The translations under genes were made by a program, and so were the position numbers. Shown here in pieces: positions 1-6,057 of a stretch of DNA of 24,269 nt. This DNA comes from RUG626 sp964411785 (GTDB lineage Bacteria > Bacillota > Clostridia > Oscillospirales > Oscillospiraceae), in contig CAYPMJ010000013.1 of the NCBI GenBank assembly GCA_964411785.1, forward strand, positions 1 through 24,269. The letters run 5' to 3'. Within the stretch, counting starts at the first letter, position 1. The number at the start of each line of letters is the position of its first letter. Under the pieces are notes generated by a model. That model was not told the DNA's origin. It made no database searches and was given only the letters and a program-made list of their open reading frames with translations.

Positions 1-123
1 CACCGCCGCAGCGGCAACCACAAGAAGTATGGCCGCAGTGCTGCCGACGACACGCCTGAAGCGCTTTTGATGCCTGAGCCGGCTGCGCTCGGAGAGCACC
101 TGCTCCTCTGTGGGGATGCGCAC
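1..123 (-). CDS. Signal peptidase I, N-terminal fragment (runs off left edge)
   Basis: A GTG start at 123 opens a frame that stays open to the window edge (41 codons). The visible protein begins VRIPTEEQVLSERSRLR, then a basic stretch (HQKRFRRV), then a hydrophobic segment rich in Ala, Val and Leu. This charged cytoplasmic head followed by one membrane anchor matches clostridial signal peptidase I (S26 family), which cleaves signal peptides outside the membrane. The catalytic Ser/Lys region lies outside the window, so the family call rests on the N-terminus alone. The start lies 7 bases after the stop of the upstream coiled-coil gene, with an AGAGGG-type ribosome binding site, so the two are probably one transcript. 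Another membrane-anchored protein remains possible. Confidence 0.55.
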   Translation of the reverse strand, partial: MRIPTEEQVLSERSRLRHQKRFRRVVGSTAAILLVVAAAAV

Positions 124-130
124 GCGCCCT

Positions 131-616
131 CTATCGGTCGCCTTCGCCATTATTCCGGCTCTCCTTTGCCGGGCGCATGGGGCCTCCCCTGCCGGTCTGG
201 GGTGGGGCGCGGCGTCCCTCCTGCGCCGCCTCCCGGAGCTTCCGGCACTCCTTCTCCGTCTTCTCCAGCATCTCCTTGCGCTGCTGCATGGTGAGCCGGG
301 AGAGGGTCCCTATGTGCCGCTTTATGTCAGCTTCGTATTCATCCGCCTGGTCCTTGGTGTGCTGCGCCACGGCCAGAAGCCGCTCGGCCTCCTCGGTGTA
401 GCCGTCCGCTGTGGCCTGCGCCGCCTCAAAAAGCCCGTTGAGCTTTGCCAGTACCTCCGCCAGCGAGCCGGACTCGGATATGGCTATCTGCCGCTCCTCA
501 AGCCGCTTCTTAAGCTCCTCCACCTCGCTGCGCAGAGCCTTCTCGCTCTGCTGCAGCTCGTAAATAATCTCTATGAGATCAGCCCGGCTCAGCCGCCGGA
601 ACTCCCTGTCCGTCAT
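131..616 (-). CDS. Coiled-coil protein of unknown function
   Basis: This encodes 161 residues from the ATG at 616. A longer frame to 700 exists, but the 616 start has a GAAGGA site at good spacing and the upstream residues look non-coding. The protein begins MTDREFRRLSRADLIEIIYE and continues as an almost unbroken charged helix (heptads of Leu/Ile with Glu, Lys and Arg) up to about residue 130. It ends in a basic, Pro/Gly-rich tail. It has no signal peptide or membrane segment. Similar proteins with a LSRxDLIEIIYELQ start occur in Clostridia, sometimes annotated as SMC or exonuclease-like only because of the coiled coil. It lies directly upstream of a signal peptidase gene, and I recall that pairing near sortase and pilin genes, but that is inference. 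No enzymatic motif is visible. Confidence 0.75.
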   Translation of the reverse strand: MTDREFRRLSRADLIEIIYELQQSEKALRSEVEELKKRLEERQIAISESGSLAEVLAKLNGLFEAAQATADGYTEEAERLLAVAQHTKDQADEYEADIKRHIGTLSRLTMQQRKEMLEKTEKECRKLREAAQEGRRAPPQTGRGGPMRPAKESRNNGEGDR

Positions 617-727
617 TAAAGGTTCCTTCTCTTCCCATTGTATCACCCCTGCTGCAAATACCCCCGCGCAACTCCTCCGGCAAGCGGCAACTCCGGACAA
701 AGCCCGACCCGCCGCTTATACACGCTC

Positions 728-756
728 ATTCTACACGATTGAACCGACAAATTCAA
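728..756 (-). promoter_or_regulatory. Promoter for the coiled-coil/signal peptidase genes
   Basis: Read on the minus strand: -35 TTGAAT (756-751), 17-base spacer, -10 TAGAAT (733-728). Transcription would start near 721, leaving a leader of about 105 bases before the ATG at 616. This is a good SigA-type match and the only strong one in this gap. The rest of 617-995 holds the nitroreductase promoter and a small inverted repeat (CCGCAGC/GCTGCGG, 861-880) that has no T-tract. Confidence 0.6.
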
Positions 757-918
757 GACCATTTGTGGATTTTTTTGTGGATAGCAATTCCCCCCCCGTG
801 CACACACCAGTCATTCAATCTCTCAGATGCGTCTTAGCAGATCCCCATTGAGGGCCGCGTCCGCAGCTTATTTGCTGCGGGCAGAAGCGGCAGAGCGGTC
901 ACGACACATTAAATATTG

Positions 919-947
919 TTGAAATATTGTCTTTGAGGTGATACAAT
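919..947 (+). promoter_or_regulatory. Promoter for nitroreductase and first MATE gene
   Basis: -35 TTGAAA (919-924), 17-base spacer, -10 TACAAT (942-947). The predicted start lies near 954, about 40 bases before the ATG at 996. This is a near-consensus vegetative promoter. Confidence 0.65.
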
Positions 948-995
948 GGGTATTAAGGTCATGTTATTATCATTAAATGTTCAGGAGGGAAAAAT

Positions 996-1517
996 ATGGA
1001 GGCCTTACAGGCTATTTTCACCCGGCGCAGCGTGCGCAGCTTTCAGGACAGGCCCGTACCGGAGGAGACGATAAAGCTCATACTCTCCGCCGGGATGAGC
1101 GGCCCTACATGCGTAAACGCGCGGCAGTGGTCATTTATTGTCGTTCGGGACAGGGCGATGCTAGGCAGAATGGCCGACGCCAACGGGCGTCCGGCGCAGC
1201 CGCTGCGGGGAGCGGCCTTTGCGGTTCTGGTCTGCGGCGACTTAAAGAGGGCGTTCCAGCCTGCGCCGGACTACTGGATTATTGACTGCTCAATTGCGGC
1301 GCAGAACATGGTCATCGCGGCGCACGCGCTGGGCGTCGGGAGCGTGTGGCTGGGCACGTGGCCGCAGACGGCCAGGGTTGAGGCGCAGCGGGAGCTTTTC
1401 AGGCTGCCTGAGACGGTAACGCCTCACTCCATTCTGGCGTTCGGATACCCGGAGGACGATTCGTTCCCGGAGCGGAACCTCTATGAGCCGGACAGGGTGC
1501 ATTATGAGAAGTGGTGA
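996..1517 (+). CDS. Nitroreductase family FMN oxidoreductase
   Basis: A 173-residue protein of the nitroreductase fold: FMN-dependent, NAD(P)H-using cytoplasmic flavoproteins that reduce nitro groups, quinones or related acceptors. Evidence: the FMN-phosphate-binding start FTRRSVRSF (residues 8-16); the PTCVNARQW segment that replaces the usual P-S-x-x-N-x-Q-P-W flavin loop; a central CSIAAQNMVIAAHALGVGSVW helix; and a C-terminal FGYPEDD close to the family's usual GYP. The length is typical of the short subgroup. The ATG has a GGAGGG site 6 bases upstream. It is followed after 55 bases by a MATE transporter and the two probably share a transcript. The physiological substrate cannot be told from sequence. 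The canonical SA/SP at the flavin loop is altered, as is common in this subgroup. Confidence 0.9.
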   Translation: MEALQAIFTRRSVRSFQDRPVPEETIKLILSAGMSGPTCVNARQWSFIVVRDRAMLGRMADANGRPAQPLRGAAFAVLVCGDLKRAFQPAPDYWIIDCSIAAQNMVIAAHALGVGSVWLGTWPQTARVEAQRELFRLPETVTPHSILAFGYPEDDSFPERNLYEPDRVHYEKW

Positions 1518-1572
1518 GATGGTTCCTGGCGGCGCAGGCTCGGCCCGGCAAGGCGCAGGAGCGCAAGGACAG

Positions 1573-2928
1573 GTGAGCACAAACAAGATGGGCTCCATGC
1601 CTGTTCCCAGGCTTGTAATAAGCATGGCGCTGCCGCTTATGCTGTCCCTTCTAGTGCAGTCGCTTTACAACATCGTGGACGGGATCTTCGTCGGCATGAT
1701 ATCCGAGGACGCCTTTGCGGCGACGGCGCTTGCATACCCCGTTCAGCTGCTGATGATAGCTGTATCTGTCGGCACGGGAGTCGGAGTAAACGCCGTCTGC
1801 TCGCGCATGGTGGGCGCAAAGCGGTACGAGGACGCGGGCAGGACCGCCACGGCCGGCCTTGTGCTGGCCGTCATAGGGACGGCAGTCTTCATGCTCTTCG
1901 GAGCATTTCTGCTGCCGCTGTACCTTAAGGTGTGCAGCGGCAGTGAGGAGGCGGTCGGCATGTGCGGAAGCTATCTTCGCATATGCACACTGTTCAGCCT
2001 CGGCGTGTTCCTTGAGACGCTCGGGCAGCGGCTGCTGCAGGCGGTGGGGAATACGGTGCTGAGCATGGTGTCCCTGATTGCCGGGGCCGTCACAAACATC
2101 ATCCTGGACCCGATTCTCATCTTCGTCTGCAAGATGGGTATTGAGGGCGCAGCTGTGGCGACGGTGATCGGTCAGTGGCTGGGCGCTGCCGTGGCGCTCA
2201 CCCTTAACGCCAGGACGAACCGGGAGATACGCTTTCGCTTCAGGGGCTTTCGCATGACGCGATCTGTCGTGCAGCCCATCTACAGCGTGGGGCTCCCCAC
2301 CATACTTACACAGGCCATGGGATCTGTGATGCTGTTCTCCATGAACGCAATACTGGGCGTGCTGCTTGCTGAGTCCACGCCGGCCATCGCCTTTTTCGGC
2401 GCGTATTACAAGCTTCAGAGCTTTCTCTACATGCCTGTCATGGGATTGGGCCAGGCGTCAATTCCGATTGTGGGCTTCAACCTGGGCGCAGGCAACCCTG
2501 ACCGGATAAAGGCAGTGCTGAGGGTTGCAGTGCCGGTCGCGGCGGGGACAGCAATAGTCGGAACGGCCCTTTTTGAGATAATTCCGGCCAGGCTCCTTGG
2601 CATATTCTCCGTATCCGACGCAGCGCTGGCGCTGGGCGTTCGCGGACTTCGCATCATCTCCCTCACCTTTGTGCCGGGCTCCATAACAATAGTCCTGGGC
2701 TACGCATGCTCCGGGCTTGGAAACGGCGTCATAAACATGACGGGGACTATGTTGAGGCAGTTCTTCCCGCTTATCCCCCTGGCGTGGCTCTTCGGGCGGC
2801 TTGGGGGAGTGGACGCGTGCTGGTACGCCTTCGTGGTCTCGGAGCTCCTCGGTGTGGCGTATGCGTGCATCCGTACGAAGCGCGAATTTGTAAACAAGGT
2901 GGACAGTATAAGGAAGAGCGAAATTTAG
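1573..2928 (+). CDS. MATE family multidrug/cation efflux transporter
   Basis: A 451-residue, twelve-helix membrane protein of the MATE family (NorM/DinF-like), which exports drugs or cationic compounds using a Na+ or H+ gradient. The GTG at 1573 is chosen because it gives STNKMGSMPVPRLVISMALP, the usual beginning of firmicute MATE proteins, preceded by AAGGA. In-frame ATGs at 1483, 1504 and 1519 would overlap or abut the nitroreductase and add a Gly/Ala-rich stretch unlike the family. Two internally related halves are visible: LYNIVDGIFVG in helix 1, the LDPILIF segment, and PIVGFNLGAGN in the second half, a hallmark of this clade. It lies downstream of the nitroreductase in the same direction. 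The substrate is unknown. Confidence 0.92.
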   Translation: MSTNKMGSMPVPRLVISMALPLMLSLLVQSLYNIVDGIFVGMISEDAFAATALAYPVQLLMIAVSVGTGVGVNAVCSRMVGAKRYEDAGRTATAGLVLAVIGTAVFMLFGAFLLPLYLKVCSGSEEAVGMCGSYLRICTLFSLGVFLETLGQRLLQAVGNTVLSMVSLIAGAVTNIILDPILIFVCKMGIEGAAVATVIGQWLGAAVALTLNARTNREIRFRFRGFRMTRSVVQPIYSVGLPTILTQAMGSVMLFSMNAILGVLLAESTPAIAFFGAYYKLQSFLYMPVMGLGQASIPIVGFNLGAGNPDRIKAVLRVAVPVAAGTAIVGTALFEIIPARLLGIFSVSDAALALGVRGLRIISLTFVPGSITIVLGYACSGLGNGVINMTGTMLRQFFPLIPLAWLFGRLGGVDACWYAFVVSELLGVAYACIRTKREFVNKVDSIRKSEI

Positions 2929-2940
2929 TCAAAAAGTCCT

Positions 2941-2969
2941 TTGACACGCACCCGGGAAAGTGGTAGTAT
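2941..2969 (+). promoter_or_regulatory. Promoter of the second MATE gene
   Basis: A perfect -35 TTGACA (2941-2946), 17-base spacer and -10 TAGTAT (2964-2969). A shifted TATAAA (2967-2972) would leave 20 bases. Transcription would begin around 2976-2978, exactly at the base of the following hairpin, giving a leader of about 180 bases before the ATG at 3156. Confidence 0.65.
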
Positions 2970-2976
2970 AAATGCA

Positions 2977-3032
2977 CAATGAGTGGCTGAAACGGCGTAA
3001 ATCCGGTTGTTTCAGCCGCTCATTGTATTTTT
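2977..3032 (+). terminator. Leader hairpin with T-tract (terminator or attenuator)
   Basis: The arms 2977-2993 and 3009-3025 pair over 17 positions (16 Watson-Crick plus one G-U) around a 15-base loop, followed by TATTTTT at 3026-3032. It would end readthrough from the first MATE gene. However, a strong promoter starts transcription right at its 5' base, so it also sits at the very 5' end of the second MATE mRNA. There it could act as an attenuator, a 5' stabilising stem, or the body of a roughly 55-nucleotide RNA. The rest of the leader (3033-3155) is rich in short palindromes, such as one centred on GGGCCC near 3103, but matches no riboswitch class I can recognise. Confidence 0.6.
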
Positions 3033-3155
3033 GCGCGATGGCATGCGTTAACCGGCGCTCTGAGCGCTCTCCGGCGCATTTAAGGCAAGCCGGAGACCGG
3101 GCCCGGTATTCCCGTTCTCATGTCAGGCGCCTTTTAACCGGGAGGTATTATTTTA

Positions 3156-4664
3156 ATGGAAGCTAAGAACAACTCATTTATGGTGACGGAGAAAATCGGG
3201 AGACTTATGCGCAAATACTCAATTCCCTGCGTTATCTCCCTTGTGGTTGCAGCGCTCTACAACATCGTTGACCAGATCTTCATTGCGAATGCCGACTATC
3301 TGGGCTCCTATGGAAACGCCGCGAACACGGTTGTGTTCCCGCTGACTGTCGTGGCGCTGTCAATTGCCGTGATGATCGGCGACGGCTGCTGCGCATTTGT
3401 GAGCATCAGTCTTGGCGCGGACAGGAGGGATGACGCCCACAGGAGCATCGGAAACGCCATACTTCTCTGTGTCATCAGCAGCGTCATACTGACCGCTGTC
3501 TACTTTGTCTTCATGGACGGGATTCTCACGTTCTTCGGCGGCAGGGTCAATGAGGAGACGTACGCGTGCGCCAGGGAGTATTTCACATGGATTGCTATGG
3601 GGATCCCGTTTTACATGTTCGGACAGGCGATGAATCCCATCATACGCTCCGACGGAAGTCCTAAATTTGCCATGGCGGCGACGCTCTCAGGGGCGGGGGT
3701 GAACATCATCCTGGACCCGATATTCATCTACCCTATGCATATGGGGATGATGGGCGCTGCTGTGGCGACAGTTGCCGGTCAGATCCTCACTGCGGCGCTG
3801 TCCGTCTGGTATCTCTTCCACATGAAGTCCGTCAGGCTTAAGCGGAGCAGCTTCGGGTTTTTCGGCAGACTCATGGTGAGATTCCTCACCCTTGGCATAA
3901 CGAGCTTTCTCTCACAGATATCCCTTGTCATATCCATGGCCGCTGTGCAGAACATGTGCACGAAATACAGTGCGCTGGACGCAATATACGGCCAGCCTGA
4001 ATACATCCACATACCCCTTGCGGTGCTGGGCATAGTCATGAAATTCTTCCAGATTGCAATCTCAGTCTCCGTGGGACTTGCGGCGGGATGCATACCGATT
4101 GTGGGCTTCAACGTCGGAGCCGGGAGACGGGACAGAGCAAAGTCGCTGTTCACGCTCCTTCTGGCGTCGGAGGCCGTGATAGGCCTTGCGGCGACGCTCA
4201 TCGTGGAGCTCTTCCCTGCGCAGCTCATAGGGATTTTCGGTGCGAAAAACGAGAGCAGCCTCTACACGCAGTTCGCCGTGAGAAGCTTCCGGATATACCT
4301 TTGCATGATGATTCTGGCAATGGTGAACAAGGGGACCTTCATCTATCTGCAGGCCCTGGGCAAGGCGATCCAGTCCACCATAATCTCGCTTGTGCGTGAG
4401 ATAGTCTTCGGCGTGGCGCTGCCGATCGTGCTCCCCATCTTCTTTGGTCTTGACGGTATATTATACTCATTCCCCACGGCAGATGTGCTGACGTTCATCA
4501 TCGCTGCCTTCATCATCCGCAGGACATACGTTGAGCTTAGAGGCGAGACGGGTGCAAAGCGGCCAAAGCTGAGGTCAGCTTCCGGAGGAGCTCCCGCATC
4601 ACTTTCAAATTCAGGCGCTCCGGCCCTTGCCAGGCTTCACCCGGAAGCGCCTCAGGAGAGATAA
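3156..4664 (+). CDS. MATE family efflux transporter (MepA-like)
   Basis: A 502-residue, twelve-helix MATE protein. It starts MEAKNNSFMVTEKIGRLMRK with a GGGAGG site 9-10 bases upstream. Landmarks are IPCVISLVVAALYNIVDQIF in helix 1, a CAFVSISLGA segment, ILDPIFIYPMHMGMMGAAVA, and PIVGFNVGAGRRDRAKSL in the second half. The ADYLGSYGNAAN insertion in the first periplasm-facing loop is typical of the MepA-like subgroup. It is only distantly similar to the MATE protein upstream, so this is not a recent tandem duplication. It has its own promoter and leader. The last 40 or so residues after the final helix are a low-complexity Pro/Ala/Ser/Arg tail. The coding end overlaps the 3' end of the convergent membrane-protein gene by 54 bases. 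Substrate unknown. Confidence 0.92.
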   Translation: MEAKNNSFMVTEKIGRLMRKYSIPCVISLVVAALYNIVDQIFIANADYLGSYGNAANTVVFPLTVVALSIAVMIGDGCCAFVSISLGADRRDDAHRSIGNAILLCVISSVILTAVYFVFMDGILTFFGGRVNEETYACAREYFTWIAMGIPFYMFGQAMNPIIRSDGSPKFAMAATLSGAGVNIILDPIFIYPMHMGMMGAAVATVAGQILTAALSVWYLFHMKSVRLKRSSFGFFGRLMVRFLTLGITSFLSQISLVISMAAVQNMCTKYSALDAIYGQPEYIHIPLAVLGIVMKFFQIAISVSVGLAAGCIPIVGFNVGAGRRDRAKSLFTLLLASEAVIGLAATLIVELFPAQLIGIFGAKNESSLYTQFAVRSFRIYLCMMILAMVNKGTFIYLQALGKAIQSTIISLVREIVFGVALPIVLPIFFGLDGILYSFPTADVLTFIIAAFIIRRTYVELRGETGAKRPKLRSASGGAPASLSNSGAPALARLHPEAPQER

Positions 4665-5045
4665 CCCGTACCCCGCGCCGGCAAGCCCCATGAGGCCAAA
4701 GCCGGCAATCCAGTAGACCACAATAAGTCTGTTTGTGGTCCCGTAAATCTCAAGCACTCCCTTGAAGATGCACCCCACCGTCAGCGCGGCTATGCCGGAG
4801 TTATAGAGGTTGCAGACTAGGCGTCCCGGCATATAGCGGGCGCTCGACATGTCAAGCACAAAGCAGAGCAGCGTGCCGCCTGTAAGCGGGATGGCAAAGG
4901 CGTAAAGCATGAAGCCTGAGTAGACGCCGTGGCTGAAAAATTCGTACACCGCGCCGAACAGCAAAACGGCAAGGGAGATGAGAAGATATGAAAACTGCCA
5001 CCGTCTCAGGGCGTCGTGATCCTTTTCAGTAACCAATATAGACAA
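4611..5045 (-). CDS. Small four-helix membrane protein, unknown function
   Basis: A 144-residue protein with four predicted membrane helices (about residues 18-37, 43-64, 79-98 and 108-130), charged at both ends (MSILVTEKDHDALRRW and RRFRVKPGKG). I do not recognise a family. There is no ATG near the front, so the start must be a non-ATG codon. TTG at 5045 (overlapping the upstream phosphodiester glycosidase gene by 20 bases) or TTG at 5036 both fit, with AGGAG-like sequence inside the upstream gene. The overlap implies translational coupling, so a joint function with the glycosidase is a fair inference. The 3' end overlaps the convergent MATE gene by 54 bases. Confidence 0.72.
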   Translation of the reverse strand: MSILVTEKDHDALRRWQFSYLLISLAVLLFGAVYEFFSHGVYSGFMLYAFAIPLTGGTLLCFVLDMSSARYMPGRLVCNLYNSGIAALTVGCIFKGVLEIYGTTNRLIVVYWIAGFGLMGLAGAGYGLSLLRRFRVKPGKGRSA

Positions 5046-5979
5046 TGTCGCTGACGCTCCTCTCCTTTATACTTCTCCCGCTTGTCGTGGGGCGGTTTAC
5101 GACTTCGCCGTTAAAGACCATGGTCGACGAGCCGCCCCCGTCCAGATTGTAGGCGGTCTTAGCGCCGAGATCCATCGCGAAGCACGCAAGCTCATAGAGG
5201 CTCAGTCCCTCGCTCTCGTCGGTGCGCCCGTCGGACACTATGAAGAGGTAGTGCAGGTCGTCCACAATGGCGATGGCCGTGCGCGGGTTGCTCGCCTTTG
5301 CCCTTCCGACCTCCTCGTTCTCAGAAACTAAGACAGCGCCGTCCCTCACAAGGGCAGGGCCGAAGGACAGGATCTGCGATGCGCCGTTCTCAAGAAGGGA
5401 GCTTGCTGAAACATCGCCCTCGCTTATAATCTCAAAGCTCCCGTCAGAATATATGACGAGGTCCTCCTGATCCCTGTCCGGGTCGTCCCTGAAAAGTGTG
5501 CCGTTTCTAAGGACATAGCCCTCCTCGCGAACGCCGTAATAGTCGCCGTTGATGGCCAGCAAAGCGCCGTTATCCGCCGCAATTGCCGATGTCTTCTCCG
5601 TGACGTTCTTTCCGTAGACTCCCTGGGCGAATGCGGTTTTAAGATATTCCGGCAAGGACAGGAGCACGTCCGCGACATAGATTGATGTGCCGCACTCCCT
5701 GAACTTAGTGATTGTGATGCTTATATTTCCATCGTCATAGGAGGTGTCGGTCACGGTCACGCTATACTGCTCTGCATGGTCTGAGCTATCAGTATCGGCA
5801 CCGTCCTCCGCCTTCGGGTCTTCGTCCCGCTGCTCCGTATCAGGGGCGGCGGGACTATCATTTTGCTCATCATCCACAACGGAATAGACCTTCGTTAAAA
5901 CGAAGGTGTCCAGAGCGATGTAAGCTGTAAAGGCGATGAGGAGTGCCGAGTAGCAGATCGCCCACAGATGCTTCTTCAC
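5026..5979 (-). CDS. Membrane-anchored phosphodiester glycosidase (NAGPA domain)
   Basis: A 317-residue protein with an N-terminal membrane anchor (about residues 8-29), then an acidic Asp/Glu/Pro/Ser linker to about residue 70, then a NAGPA domain. This domain, named after the human uncovering enzyme, cleaves sugar phosphodiesters and in bacteria acts outside the cell on surface or exopolysaccharides. Seen: NGDYY (144-148), NPRTAIAIV (231-239), SDGR (249-252) and NLDGGGSSTMV (278-288), the defining family motifs with intact acidic residues. The start is GTG at 5979, with AGGAGG only 3 bases upstream, which is tight; no better start is present. It lies 78 bases after the beta-helix lipoprotein gene, with a terminator-like hairpin between them, so expression may be reduced relative to upstream genes. 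The substrate is unknown. Confidence 0.88.
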   Translation of the reverse strand: MKKHLWAICYSALLIAFTAYIALDTFVLTKVYSVVDDEQNDSPAAPDTEQRDEDPKAEDGADTDSSDHAEQYSVTVTDTSYDDGNISITITKFRECGTSIYVADVLLSLPEYLKTAFAQGVYGKNVTEKTSAIAADNGALLAINGDYYGVREEGYVLRNGTLFRDDPDRDQEDLVIYSDGSFEIISEGDVSASSLLENGASQILSFGPALVRDGAVLVSENEEVGRAKASNPRTAIAIVDDLHYLFIVSDGRTDESEGLSLYELACFAMDLGAKTAYNLDGGGSSTMVFNGEVVNRPTTSGRSIKERSVSDIVYIGY

Positions 5980-6004
5980 CTGTCTGCCTCCTGTCTTCCC
6001 TCTT

Positions 6005-6037
6005 AAAACGGCAGTGGGCTGCCGGGTCCGGCAGCCC
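6005..6037 (-). terminator. Intra-operon hairpin, partial terminator
   Basis: On the minus strand a GC-rich hairpin has arms GGGCTGCCGG and CCGGCAGCCC (6037-6028 and 6025-6016), weakly extended outward, followed by TTTT at 6008-6005. It lies between the lipoprotein stop and the phosphodiester glycosidase start. The T-tract is short, so it may attenuate rather than fully stop transcription. Confidence 0.55.
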
Positions 6038-6057
6038 CACCGCTGGCATTTTCAGCG

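Noticed and set aside
110..619. Plus-strand open frame opposite the coiled-coil gene
   Set aside because: Leu/Pro/Arg-rich translation with no ribosome site; mirror of a coding region on the minus strand.
861..880. Terminator at the CCGCAGC/GCTGCGG hairpin
   Set aside because: There is no T-tract on either side and no gene ends next to it.
1483..1572. Upstream ATG starts for the first MATE gene
   Set aside because: They would add a Gly/Ala-rich segment unlike the family; the GTG at 1573 yields the standard STNKMGSMPV start.
3033..3155. Guanidine (ykkC) or other known riboswitch before the MATE gene
   Set aside because: Such RNAs often precede efflux genes, but the conserved core sequences I know were not found. 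Reported only as an unexplained leader.
1573..4664. Tandem duplication of MATE genes
   Set aside because: The two proteins differ in N-terminus, loop insertion and most of their sequence; they belong to different subgroups.
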